Source: Chloroflexia bacterium SDU3-3
GTDB taxonomy: Bacteria; Chloroflexota; Chloroflexia; Chloroflexales; Roseiflexaceae
DNA: 64,000 bases
Direction of reading: 5' to 3'
Assembly (NCBI GenBank): GCA_009268125.1
Contig: WBOU01000009.1
Span: 96,185 to 160,184, forward strand
This document shows, in pieces, positions 22,262 to 30,141 of the stretch. How positions within the stretch are numbered: the first letter of the stretch is position 1; each line of letters begins with the position of its first letter. Made by a program: the position numbers and the translations under genes. The notes beneath the pieces were generated by a model that was not told the origin of the DNA, searched no databases, and worked only from the letters and a program-made list of their open reading frames with translations.

Positions 22262-22290
22262 ATGCTACATTCCTCACTGCTACATGCCAA
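22262..22290 (-). promoter_or_regulatory. Candidate rpoB promoter
   Basis: On the minus strand TTGGCA (22285-22290), a 17-base spacer, and TAGCAT (22262-22267), 80 bases before the rpoB start. Confidence 0.5.
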
Positions 22291-22388
22291 AAACACGAAC
22301 ATACCCTTCCTTGGCATCATCCGTCATTGGGTGAGTGGCCGCTGGACTGGCGTTCGTGGTGTATCATCTAATTCCCGTCGGTGCGCGG

Positions 22389-22417
22389 TTGACAATGAAC
22401 GAGCGTTCGGGTACGAT
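22389..22417 (+). promoter_or_regulatory. Consensus-like promoter with a LexA-type box in the spacer
   Basis: TTGACA (22389-22394), a 17-base spacer, and TACGAT (22412-22417). The spacer contains GAACGAGCGTTC (22397-22408), a GAAC-N4-GTTC box placed as in the promoter at 10964-10992. No protein gene follows. The only downstream gene is the tRNA-Arg at 22603. Confidence 0.6.
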
Positions 22418-22559
22418 AGAACCACTTCTACGCACCTCCTACACACAGACGAGTAACACTTAAATTGCGAAAGGGAATGATACCATGCGGGTAGCCGCTT
22501 GTCAAATACATAATGTCATTTTTTATTGCTGAGACCCCATTGGCTCAGCAGGGAAACAC

Positions 22560-22588
22560 TTGACAGCCCTGGAAAAAGCAGCTACCAT
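22560..22588 (+). promoter_or_regulatory. tRNA-Arg promoter
   Basis: TTGACA (22560-22565), a 17-base spacer, and TACCAT (22583-22588), 15 bases before the mature tRNA 5' end. Confidence 0.65.
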
Positions 22589-22602
22589 CGTTACCTGGAT
22601 AG

Positions 22603-22678
22603 GGAGCCGTAGCTCAATGGACAGAGCATCCGCCTTCTAAGCGGGTGGTTGTGGGTTCGAATCCCGCCGGCTCCGCCA
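22603..22678 (+). tRNA. tRNA-Arg (anticodon TCT)
   Basis: The acceptor stem GGAGCCG (22603-22609) pairs with CGGCTCC (22668-22674); the discriminator is G and CCA is encoded (22676-22678). The anticodon stem TCCGC/GCGGG encloses CTTCTAA, giving anticodon TCT. The T arm is GTGGG-TTCGAAT-CCCGC. It reads AGA and AGG, codons that are rare in GC-rich genes. Confidence 0.95.
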
Positions 22679-22686
22679 GCCTTCCC

Positions 22687-23214
22687 CTAGTACTTCAGCA
22701 GCGAGAACACCGAATACTTCGACAGCTTCTCGCGCCCGCCCAGGAAGCCCAGCTCGATAATAAACGCGGCCTCATCGACCACGCCCCCGGCCATCTCTAC
22801 CAGCTCGCATGCGGCGTGCACGGTGCCGCCGGTGGCCAGCAGATCATCTACCACCACCACGCGGCTCCCTGCAGGCAGCGCGTCGCGGTGGATCTCCAGC
22901 ACATTCGAGCCATACTCAAGCTGGTACTCAAGCTGGTAGGTTGCGGCGGGCAGCTTGCCGGGCTTGCGCACCGGCACCAGCCCCACGCCCAGCTTGTAGG
23001 CCAGCGGCGCGCTAAAGATAAACCCGCGCGACTCGATCCCCACCACCGCGTCGATCTGGCGGCTGGCGTAGCGCTCGAACAGCAGGTCGATCACCTTCGC
23101 CAGAGCCGCGCCATCGCGCAGCAGGGTGGTGATATCTTTAAATTGTACCCCAGGAATGGGAAAATCGGGAATATTCCGAATATACTTATCAAGCTCTGGA
23201 TGTTCTTGCTCCAT
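22687..23214 (-). CDS. apt: Adenine phosphoribosyltransferase
   Basis: 175 residues from MEQEHPELDKYIRNIPDFPIPG, the usual APT N-terminus. The PRPP-binding loop is VVVVDDLLATGGT near residue 120, and VGIESRGFIFSAPLA is the second conserved segment. It salvages adenine to AMP. An alternative ATG four codons upstream would also work. The N-terminal ~25 codons are AT-rich, as in several genes here. It converges on the tRNA gene, 9 bases apart. The CorA-like gene lies 52 bases upstream in the same direction. Confidence 0.93.
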   Translation of the reverse strand: MEQEHPELDKYIRNIPDFPIPGVQFKDITTLLRDGAALAKVIDLLFERYASRQIDAVVGIESRGFIFSAPLAYKLGVGLVPVRKPGKLPAATYQLEYQLEYGSNVLEIHRDALPAGSRVVVVDDLLATGGTVHAACELVEMAGGVVDEAAFIIELGFLGGREKLSKYSVFSLLKY

Positions 23215-23266
23215 AGCCAATGCCATCTTTCCCAACGAGGCCGCATAGGCGGCCAAACGTGAACAT

Positions 23267-24235
23267 CTAGAACCACTTTTGTCGGCGGGCGACCCCATAC
23301 ACCCCGCCAACCAGCAGCAGCAGCACCGCCACCGCCGCGCCGAAGGGGATGGGCAGCGACAGCGGCGGCAGCGCCACCGCCAGGGCCGCCAGCGCAGCCA
23401 CCAGGGCCAGCGGCACCAGCAGCACCAGAGCCAGCGCCATGGTGCGCTGCGCCAGCCCCTGCTGCTGCACGCTGCGCGCCAGCACCACCCGGCCCGCCGC
23501 AGCGACACGCTCGTGCTGCTCGTCGGCCAGCGCCGAGAGCTTGTGCGCGCCATCGCCGATATCGCCAAAGAAGCGCTCGGCGTCGATCTTCAGGAAGGGC
23601 AGATCGAGGTGCCGCAGGGCGTCGCACATGCTCCGATTCGGGCTGAGCATGTGGCGCAGCGCCAGCGAGTCGCGCTCGAGCTGGGCCTGGGCGGGCAGCA
23701 ACTTCTCGGGGTCGGATGTGAACAGCCGCTGCTCGAACTGGCCGAGCTGCTCATCCAGGTGGTAGATCACCGGGAAGCTCTGTTTGATCAGCGTGTCGAG
23801 CACGCGGTAGAGCAGGTAGCCGCTGCCACGGCCCAGCACCTGCTTACGGGCAGCCTCGTCGCCTGCTGCTGCGGCAAACAGCCGCCGCAGCGGCTTGACG
23901 TTGCTATCGTGGATAGTCACCACAAAATCACGGCCCGCGAAGATATCGATCTCGCTCACCGCCGGGCGCTGGTCGCGGTCGAAGACCGGCACCTGCACCA
24001 CCACAAAGAGGTACTCGTGCGTTTCGTGCACATCCAGCTTGGGCAGCTGGATGGTTGAGAGCACATCATCAAGCGCGAGTGGGTCGAGCCGCAGCCGCTC
24101 GCGCAGATAGGCGATATCGGTGTTGACCGGCTGCGGCAGGTCGATCCAGGTAAGGCCATCAAGCTCGACTTCGCGCCGCCGTGTGGTTGGCCGAGCAATG
24201 CTGGTGGTAGGAATAGGACGAGTACGACTTTCCAT
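23267..24235 (-). CDS. CorA-like membrane protein lacking the GMN motif
   Basis: 322 residues from MESRTRPIPT (a GTG four codons upstream is possible). The N-terminal region matches the cytoplasmic CorA funnel (LTWIDLPQPVNTDIAYLRER, LALDDVLSTIQLPKLDVHETHEYLFVVVQVP, DFVVTIHD). The long stalk helix and two C-terminal membrane helices are present, and the protein ends ARRQKWF. The loop between the helices reads ALPPLSLPIPF; the selectivity signature GMN of CorA channels (GIN in some ZntB proteins) is missing. The fold is therefore CorA, but Mg2+ transport is doubtful. Confidence 0.8.
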   Translation of the reverse strand: MESRTRPIPTTSIARPTTRRREVELDGLTWIDLPQPVNTDIAYLRERLRLDPLALDDVLSTIQLPKLDVHETHEYLFVVVQVPVFDRDQRPAVSEIDIFAGRDFVVTIHDSNVKPLRRLFAAAAGDEAARKQVLGRGSGYLLYRVLDTLIKQSFPVIYHLDEQLGQFEQRLFTSDPEKLLPAQAQLERDSLALRHMLSPNRSMCDALRHLDLPFLKIDAERFFGDIGDGAHKLSALADEQHERVAAAGRVVLARSVQQQGLAQRTMALALVLLVPLALVAALAALAVALPPLSLPIPFGAAVAVLLLLVGGVYGVARRQKWF

Positions 24236-24247
24236 GCATCCCCGCAC

Positions 24248-24279
24248 ACAAAAAGGCCAGATGGCAAACCATCCGGCCT
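24248..24279 (-). terminator. Terminator of the roadblock gene
   Basis: Arms 24254-24264 and 24269-24279 (AGGCC-A-GATGG with CCATC-C-GGCCT) with a CAAA loop, followed on the minus strand by a T tract. Confidence 0.75.
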
Positions 24280-24306
24280 ATGCGAAGCAGCCCAGAGGAT
24301 ACGGCA

Positions 24307-24675
24307 CTAGACTAGCCGCACGAGCTCGTTGGCAGTGCGCTTCATGTCAAGGAATACAAGTCCGAGCTTTGCTTTGGAATGAGCAAGCGCCGTGAGCACT
24401 GCCTCTTCACCGATCGAGGTGAGAAGCACGAAACCGTTCTCGCCACGAACGAATACCTGATCGAGCTGGCCGCGACGAAGCTCTGTGGCAATTCGCTCAC
24501 CGAGCGAAAGCATAGCAGCGCTCATCGCAGACACCCGGTCCTCTTCGACATCGGCTGGCAGCGCGGAGGCCATGATCAAGCCGTCGACACTTACGACAGC
24601 CGAAGCCTCGATATCGGGGGTATTCATCTGCATCGTCTTCAGATGCCGCACCATCTCTTCGGTTCTGCTAGCCAT
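24307..24675 (-). CDS. Roadblock/LC7-domain protein (MglB-like)
   Basis: 122 residues, a single roadblock domain: IEASAVVSVDGLIMASALPADVEEDRVSAMSAAMLSLGERIATEL, then QVFVRGENGFVLLTSIG and an AVLTALAHSKAKLGLVFLDM helix. Such proteins dimerise and often act with small Ras-like GTPases (MglA type) in polarity or gliding. No GTPase gene is adjacent, so the partner is unknown. It is monocistronic, with its own promoter (TTGCCC 24817-24822, 17 bases, TAGAAT 24794-24799 on the minus strand) and terminator. Confidence 0.85.
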   Translation of the reverse strand: MASRTEEMVRHLKTMQMNTPDIEASAVVSVDGLIMASALPADVEEDRVSAMSAAMLSLGERIATELRRGQLDQVFVRGENGFVLLTSIGEEAVLTALAHSKAKLGLVFLDMKRTANELVRLV

Positions 24676-24999
24676 TCAGATCCTCCTGTAAGGCCGTCCG
24701 CGAATGTTGGACGTAGCTGCGCCGTGTGTGTGCAGATATAAGGAAAGCGACAACCCAACTTGGGCGTGCCGTCTCAGACAGCCGCTTTCGCCCATTCTAC
24801 AACACTTTCCGGTTCAGGGCAACTATAATTCGCAGAGATCCGGCACACAAAAAAACACAAAATGTGATCAAAATACCATAGATTCACAGCAATCGATGCT
24901 ATCCCAAGACCATGATACCATCAAAGTAGATCTTTGTTGGCACAAAATCAGCATGGTGCTTCATCTGGCGTCTTTCTTGAGATCCACCGACATCATTGC
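24676..24999. other. Intergenic region with the roadblock promoter
   Basis: Apart from the minus-strand promoter at 24794-24822 it holds an AT-rich stretch (24840-24960) with no credible gene or hairpin. Confidence 0.5.
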
Positions 25000-25758
25000 C
25001 TAGAGAAAATATTCGCCAAACTCGCGCCCGATCTCGGCCTCGCCAACAAACCCGCCGATACGCACCTCTTCGATCGCCTGCGCGGCGCTCATAGTCCAGC
25101 GGGGGCTGAAGTGGACGAGAGCCAGGCGGCCCACGCCAGCCTCGGCGGCGATCTTGCCAGCTTGGCGGGGGGTGGTGTGGCCAGGGAACGGCTCGGGCAC
25201 GGTGGCCTCGTGGATGAGCACCGATGCGCCTTTGGCGAAGCTCACGCTGGCCTCGTGCGGCTCGGTGTCGCCCGCGTAGACCAGCGCCTTGCCGGTGGTG
25301 CATTCTTCGAAGCGCAGCCCCAGGCAGGGCGCGCTATGCACCGTGGCCTGGGTAAGCACGCGCACCTGCGGGTCGCCCAGCGGCACCTCTTGGCCCGACA
25401 CCACCGTCACCCACTCGACGGGCGCTTGGTGCTCGCCCAGCTCGAAGGCGGCCACCACCCGCTGCATCAGCGCCAGCGTCGGCTCGTTGCCATAGATCCG
25501 CAGCATGCCCTGGTAGCCTGCCAGCGACAGCTGAAACAGCAGCGCCGCGAGGCCATTGATGTGATCGGCGTGGGCATGGGTGAGGAAGACGCCGCGCAGG
25601 CTCAGCGGGTCGAGCTTGGCGCGTAGCAGGCGCTGGTAGGTGCTACCCCCTGCATCGACCAGCAACAGGCCCGATGGCGATTCCCAGACCATATGCGTGT
25701 TCTCGCGATCTGGGTCGGGGACAGCCGTGCCAACACCGAGGAGAATCATGCGGAGCAT
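25000..25758 (-). CDS. MBL-fold metallo-hydrolase, RNase Z-like group
   Basis: 252 residues from MLRMILLGVGTAVPDPDR. The metal-binding motif THAHADH is near residue 60. Further ligands are probably the histidine in TVHSAPCLGL, the aspartate in YAGDTEP, and the histidine in LVHFSPR. The LLGVGTAVP start, the HAHADHINGL form and the domain order place it with RNase Z/ElaC-like and phosphodiesterase-like hydrolases, but the RNase Z exosite arm is not evident, so tRNA 3' processing is unproven. AAGGTGAT precedes the start. Confidence 0.8.
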   Translation of the reverse strand: MLRMILLGVGTAVPDPDRENTHMVWESPSGLLLVDAGGSTYQRLLRAKLDPLSLRGVFLTHAHADHINGLAALLFQLSLAGYQGMLRIYGNEPTLALMQRVVAAFELGEHQAPVEWVTVVSGQEVPLGDPQVRVLTQATVHSAPCLGLRFEECTTGKALVYAGDTEPHEASVSFAKGASVLIHEATVPEPFPGHTTPRQAGKIAAEAGVGRLALVHFSPRWTMSAAQAIEEVRIGGFVGEAEIGREFGEYFL

Positions 25759-25840
25759 GCCATCACCTTGTCAACTTTCATTGCTACTCATGTGATCTTC
25801 GGATGAATTCGCGAAGATGTCAAGCGGCAGAGCAGAACGT

Positions 25841-25915
25841 TTTTACCACCAAGACGCCAAGGGACAAGGAGAAACAAATACCACGAAGGCGCGAAGACTC
25901 GAAGGGAAGAAAACC
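25841..25915. repeat. Dispersed motif A, copy 5
   Basis: TTTTACCACCAAGACGCCAAGG followed by ATACCACGAAGGCGCGAAG, split here by position. A degenerate GCGCGAAGACCCGAAGGG unit follows at about 25959-25976. No gene lies in 25759-26169. An extended -10 box TGGTATACT (26122-26130) probably serves larC. Confidence 0.65.
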
Positions 25916-26169
25916 AATTCACGACTAGTTGGAATCCACATAGAACAGCGAGCTAAGGGGCGCGAAGACCCGAAGGGACGAGGCCCAGTTCACCCCCCAA
26001 GCTACTATTATACGAAGCACCAGCCGAGAGGACGCAGAGGCCCTGAGGGGCAGGGCTGCATGGGCTTACAAGGCTGCAGCAGCGCCGCCAAACGTTCCCC
26101 CACGCCACAGCAAGGGCGAGATGGTATACTCCCAATACCTAAAATTTCTAGCACAGATAGGGCCTCGCT

Positions 26170-27420
26170 ATGCCAAAAGCATTATACTTTGACTGTTTTT
26201 CGGGGATCAGCGGCGACATGGCCCTGGGGGCGCTGCTGGATACGGGTCTCGCGCTTGAGGCGCTGCGCGAGGCGCTCGCCAGCCTGCCCGTCGCAGGCTG
26301 GGCGATCGACGCCGAGCGCGGCATGCGTGGCTACCTGAGCGGCACCCGCGCCCTAGTGACCGCACCCGAGCAGCACGTGCACCGGCACCTAGCCGATGTG
26401 CGGGCGATCATCGAGGGCAGCCAGCTATCGCAGGCGGTGAAGGAGCGCAGCGTGGCGATCTTCACCCTGCTGGCCGAGGCCGAGGGTGCGATCCACGGCA
26501 TCGCGCCGACCGAGGTGCACTTCCACGAGGTGGGCGCGCTGGATGCGATCGTCGACATCGTGGGCGTAGTCACCGGCCTGCATCTGCTGGGCATCGAGGC
26601 GGTCTACGCATCGCCGGTGCCGCTGGGCACAGGCTGGGGCCGCGCCGCCCACGGGGCGCTGCCCATCCCCGCCCCGGCCACGCTCAGCCTGCTGGCGGCG
26701 GCCAAGGCCCCCACTACCGCCGACACCACGCCGTTCGAGTTGGTGACGCCCACCGGCGCGGCGCTGCTGGCTGGGCTGGCCCGCTTTGAGCGCCCGGCGA
26801 TGCGGTTGGAGCGCGTAGGCTATGGGCTGGGGAAGCGTGACCTGGAGCGTCCCAACGCGCTACGGGTATGGGTGGGCGAGATCGATGCGCCGAGCGACCA
26901 CGAGCACCACGACCACGAGCACCACGACCACGAGCACCACGACCACGAACATCGCGAAAGCCGAGAAGAGGAAGCTAGGACGGTGCTGCTTGAGACCAAT
27001 GTTGACAACCAGAACCCCGAGCAGCTGGCCTACCTCGGCAGCCTGCTCCTCGATCTCGGCGCGCTTGACGTGTGGCAGACCGCGATCCACATGAAAAAAG
27101 GGCGGCTCGCCACCATGGTGAGCGCGCTGGTGCCCGCCGCGTGCGAGGAGCAGGCGGTCGATGCGCTGATGCGCGAGAGCACGACGCTGGGCGTGCGCCG
27201 ACGCGCGGTCGAGCGCCACACCTGCGAGCGGCGTGTGGAGCATGTCGACACGCCATTTGGCGCGGTGCGGGTCAAGCGCAAGCTCTGGCAGGGGCGCGAT
27301 CTGGGGGCGGCCCCCGAGTTCGAGGACTGCGCGCGGATCGCCAGGGAGCAGGGCATCGCGCTACGCGATGTCTACGCCCTAGCGGCCCAGCTGGTGGGGC
27401 AGGCGTCCCCGGCCAGCTAG
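26170..27420 (+). CDS. larC: LarC, nickel-pincer cofactor biosynthesis (nickel chelatase)
   Basis: 416 residues from [24 protein letters not shown], the LarC signature. Other conserved parts are [55 protein letters not shown] and [14 protein letters not shown]. LarC inserts nickel into the P2TMN cofactor used by lactate racemase and related LarA enzymes. A His/Asp/Glu linker (residues 243-262, from four 15-base DNA repeats) should store or funnel nickel. In Lactobacillus LarC needs a programmed frameshift; here both halves are in one frame. larA, larB and larE are not nearby. The gene ends tail to tail with the MarR gene, overlapping by 4 bases. Confidence 0.93.
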   Translation: MPKALYFDCFSGISGDMALGALLDTGLALEALREALASLPVAGWAIDAERGMRGYLSGTRALVTAPEQHVHRHLADVRAIIEGSQLSQAVKERSVAIFTLLAEAEGAIHGIAPTEVHFHEVGALDAIVDIVGVVTGLHLLGIEAVYASPVPLGTGWGRAAHGALPIPAPATLSLLAAAKAPTTADTTPFELVTPTGAALLAGLARFERPAMRLERVGYGLGKRDLERPNALRVWVGEIDAPSDHEHHDHEHHDHEHHDHEHRESREEEARTVLLETNVDNQNPEQLAYLGSLLLDLGALDVWQTAIHMKKGRLATMVSALVPAACEEQAVDALMRESTTLGVRRRAVERHTCERRVEHVDTPFGAVRVKRKLWQGRDLGAAPEFEDCARIAREQGIALRDVYALAAQLVGQASPAS

Positions 27421-27863
27421 GCCAGCGTCTCGCTCAGCGTGCGCACGTTGGTGCGGATCTGGGCGAGGCAGCGCTCCATCACATCCAGATCCTCGCGGGA
27501 GATGTTGTGCATCACCTCCGACTCGAAGTGGTTGCGCCGCTCGATCAGGTTGGCGACCAGCTCGCGCCCGCTCTCGGTCAGCACCACCAGGATGCTGCGG
27601 TTATCCTGCGGGTTCGACCAGCGCCGAATCAGGCCCTCTTCCTCTAGCTGCTTGGCCTGCCGCGTGATCGCGGCGGGATCAACCTGCAGATGCTGCTGAA
27701 GCTCCGACTGGCTCATCTGGCCGTGGTTGTAGAGGCTGATCAGCACGCGCCAGCGGGCCACGCTGATACCGACCACCTGCTCGAACAGCGGCGTGATGAT
27801 GTGGTAGAGACGGATCAGCTGCTGGAACGGAGTGCCGGCCTGTGGAGGGGCGATCGGCGTCAT
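27417..27863 (-). CDS. MarR-family transcriptional regulator
   Basis: 148 residues. The winged helix is [50 protein letters not shown], read in pieces, with the flanking dimerisation helices. It is the second gene of an operon with the MFS exporter, 73 bases downstream of it. The two perfect palindromes upstream of the exporter (29673-29699) are probable binding sites, so the operon is likely autorepressed and induced by a ligand, as with many MarR/MFS pairs. Confidence 0.88.
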   Translation of the reverse strand: MTPIAPPQAGTPFQQLIRLYHIITPLFEQVVGISVARWRVLISLYNHGQMSQSELQQHLQVDPAAITRQAKQLEEEGLIRRWSNPQDNRSILVVLTESGRELVANLIERRNHFESEVMHNISREDLDVMERCLAQIRTNVRTLSETLA

Positions 27864-27936
27864 GGAAAAACCTCGCTTGCCTTATGTCATATCGCGATCA
27901 TGCCGGGCGAAAAATGTCGGGCATCGTGACCGTATC

Positions 27937-29583
27937 CTACAATGCGTGCGCACCGCTGTCGAGAGGCAGATCTGCCGCCGACATCGGCTCCTGGCGCTGC
28001 ACGGCGCGCTCGTCGATCATCAGCACCAAAATGAGGATCAGCACCGCCGAGGCCAGCGACACCATAAAGCCGGTGCGGATACCCACGGCCAGCGCGTCTT
28101 GGGCCTGCGCGATCAGCTGGGCCAGCTGGGTGGGGCCATCGGGGCCGAGCTGCTGGGCCACGGCGCTCAGCTCGGCGCGGGTCTGCTCGCTCACCAGGGC
28201 CTGCGGGTCGTGAAAGGCCGACAGCAGCCGCGCATCGGTGCCCGCCGGGGCGCTAGCGGCCAGCGTGGCCACAAACACCCCCGAGACCAGCGCGCCCACC
28301 ACGGCGGTGCTGAGCGTGCTGCCCATCAGCCGCAAAAACTGCACCATGGCCGTGCTGACGCCCAGCCGCGAGCGCGGCACGCTCGACTGGACGATCACAG
28401 TGAGCATGGGCAGCTGCAGGCCCACGCCGATGCCGCACAGCGCCAGCTCGGCCCCGAGCAGCAGCGTGTTCACCTGGGTGCTCACCTGGGTGATCAGGAA
28501 GGTGCCCACCAGCAGCAGCCCAGCGCCCACCAGCATCAGGGTGCGGAAACGGCCCACGCGGGCGAAGATCTGGCCGCTGGTGAGGCTGCCCACCGCCATA
28601 AACGCCACCAGCGGCGTCAGCAGCGCGCCCGCCGAGCTGGCGCTCATGGCCAGCGCGCCCTGGGCGAACAGCGGGATGTAGAAGGTGAGCGCAAACAGCG
28701 CGAAGCCCAGCAGCAGCGAGATGGCGCTGCACAGCGCGATAATGCGGTTGCCGAACAGGTCGAGCGGCATCAGCGGCTCGGGCACGCGCCTTTCGATGAT
28801 GAAGAAGCCCGCGAAGGCCAGCAGCGCCACCGCCAGCAGCCCGATGATCTGCGGCGAGGCCCATGCGTAGGCGCTGCCGCCCCACTCCACCGCTAGCAGC
28901 AGCGCGCTGATCGCCGCCACAATGGTGGCGGTGCCGCCCCAGTCGATGCGGGCCTGCGCGGCGCGCGGCGAGAGGTTGGCGGGCAGCGTCATCCAGATCA
29001 TCACGATGGCCAGGATGCCGATCGGCAGGTTGACGTAGAACACCGAGCGCCAACCTAGGTGGTCGGTCATCACGCCGCCCAGGCTGGGGCCGAACACGCT
29101 GGCCAGGCCGAAGGTGCCGGTGGTGACGCCCTGCCAGCGGGCGCGCCGCTCGGGCTGGGGGAACATGTCGCCCACGCTGGCGAAGGCGGTGGCCTGCAGC
29201 ATGCCCGCGCCGATGCCCTGGATGGCGCGCGAGATGATCAGGAACAGCATGCTGGTGGATGCGCCCGCCATGGCCGACGCGCCCACAAAGATCACGATTG
29301 CGGCCATCAGAAACGGCTTGCGCCCGTAGAGATCGCCCAGCTTGCCCATCACCGGCACCATTACGGTGGAGGTGAGCAGGTAGGATGTGGCCACCCAGGC
29401 GTAGAGCTCGAAGCCCTGCAGCTCGGCGATCACGCTGGGCAGCGCGGTGGCCACAATGGTCTGGTCAAGCGCCGAGAGCAGGATGACCAGGGCGATGCCG
29501 ATCATGGGGATCAGGGCGTCGCGCCCGCTGAGCCCAAGCCCGGTGGGGGCCGCCTGCGCTTGCGGTAGTTCTCGTGTTGCCAT
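27937..29583 (-). CDS. MFS drug efflux transporter, DHA2 (14-helix) family
   Basis: 548 residues from MATRELPQAQ. The DHA2 motif LDQTIVATALPSV is in helix 1, LGDLYGRKPF (motif A) is in the loop after helix 2, and 14 hydrophobic segments can be counted. The C-terminus is cytoplasmic. It exports drugs or other amphipathic compounds using the proton gradient; the substrate is not predictable. GGAGGGAAAG precedes the ATG. The leader has two palindromic operators and a 16-bp hairpin. Confidence 0.88.
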   Translation of the reverse strand: MATRELPQAQAAPTGLGLSGRDALIPMIGIALVILLSALDQTIVATALPSVIAELQGFELYAWVATSYLLTSTVMVPVMGKLGDLYGRKPFLMAAIVIFVGASAMAGASTSMLFLIISRAIQGIGAGMLQATAFASVGDMFPQPERRARWQGVTTGTFGLASVFGPSLGGVMTDHLGWRSVFYVNLPIGILAIVMIWMTLPANLSPRAAQARIDWGGTATIVAAISALLLAVEWGGSAYAWASPQIIGLLAVALLAFAGFFIIERRVPEPLMPLDLFGNRIIALCSAISLLLGFALFALTFYIPLFAQGALAMSASSAGALLTPLVAFMAVGSLTSGQIFARVGRFRTLMLVGAGLLLVGTFLITQVSTQVNTLLLGAELALCGIGVGLQLPMLTVIVQSSVPRSRLGVSTAMVQFLRLMGSTLSTAVVGALVSGVFVATLAASAPAGTDARLLSAFHDPQALVSEQTRAELSAVAQQLGPDGPTQLAQLIAQAQDALAVGIRTGFMVSLASAVLILILVLMIDERAVQRQEPMSAADLPLDSGAHAL

Positions 29584-29630
29584 GCTCTCTTTCCCTCCTC
29601 TGCTCCCATGCGACGCACCCTGCGCCGCGA

Positions 29631-29670
29631 ATGAGAACAGCGCTGCTTGGCTGCGCAGCGCTGTTCTCAT
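29631..29670. promoter_or_regulatory. 16-bp hairpin in the MFS leader
   Basis: Perfect arms ATGAGAACAGCGCTGC (29631-29646) and complement (29655-29670) with an 8-base loop, between the operators and the MFS start. No T tract follows on either strand. It could stabilise the mRNA or take part in attenuation. Confidence 0.55.
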
Positions 29671-29672
29671 CA

Positions 29673-29699
29673 TTGATAAATCAACTTTTGATATATCAA
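29673..29699 (-). promoter_or_regulatory. Twin MarR-type operators
   Basis: TTGATAAATCAA (29673-29684) and TTGATATATCAA (29688-29699) are 12-base palindromes spaced 15 bases start to start, 90 bases upstream of the MFS gene whose operon encodes a MarR regulator. Confidence 0.7.
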
Positions 29700-29840
29700 G
29701 TAATATACCACAAAATCGCCGCGCTGGCTCGTTCTACAGAAGGATCTCAAAGCCTATTGGCTTGCGCAAACGGGCAACGCTGGAAGCAGCACCGACGTTT
29801 GCCCAAGCGCGGTATGCTTCCACGCGAACGCTTGCTTTTT

Positions 29841-29915
29841 CCTTTCGCGCCTTCCTATCTTCGTGGTGAATGGGGTCTTGTGTTCCTTGGCATCTTGGAG
29901 TCTTGGTGGTAAAAA
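29841..29915. repeat. Dispersed motif A, copy 6
   Basis: CCTTTCGCGCCTTCCTATCT, then TTCGTGGTGAA and CTTGGAGTCTTGGTGGTAAA. The remainder of 29700-30010 shows no gene. Confidence 0.65.
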
Positions 29916-30011
29916 CGTTCTACTCGTGAACCTATAGCCCGCGATCCGTTAATGATCGGGGATCGCCAAAGTACGGTTTCTCAACAATGCTGGGTGCCCT
30001 ACCCAAGAATC

Positions 30012-30040
30012 TTGACAAGCGTTTTGCACCCTGTTATACT
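30012..30040 (+). promoter_or_regulatory. Consensus fabD promoter
   Basis: TTGACA (30012-30017), a 17-base spacer, and TATACT (30035-30040) with an extended TG at 30032-30033. This gives a leader of about 95 bases. Confidence 0.75.
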
Positions 30041-30141
30041 CGCTTAGCCCTACGTTTACATCGGCGTTATTTGGCTTTCTGATGCGTTAGACCTGTCAAC
30101 GATGCAGGCCACGGCATCCAATTACACAACAGGTGGTTGAC

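Noticed and set aside
22453..22530. A short leader peptide before tRNA-Arg (ATG at 22484, 15 codons)
   Set aside because: It starts after a weak GGGAATG and has no conserved or regulatory codon run; too short to support.
25841..25915. Motif A as a tRNA- or IS-derived remnant
   Set aside because: No tRNA fold, no transposase frame and no target duplication could be seen; left as a repeat of unknown origin.
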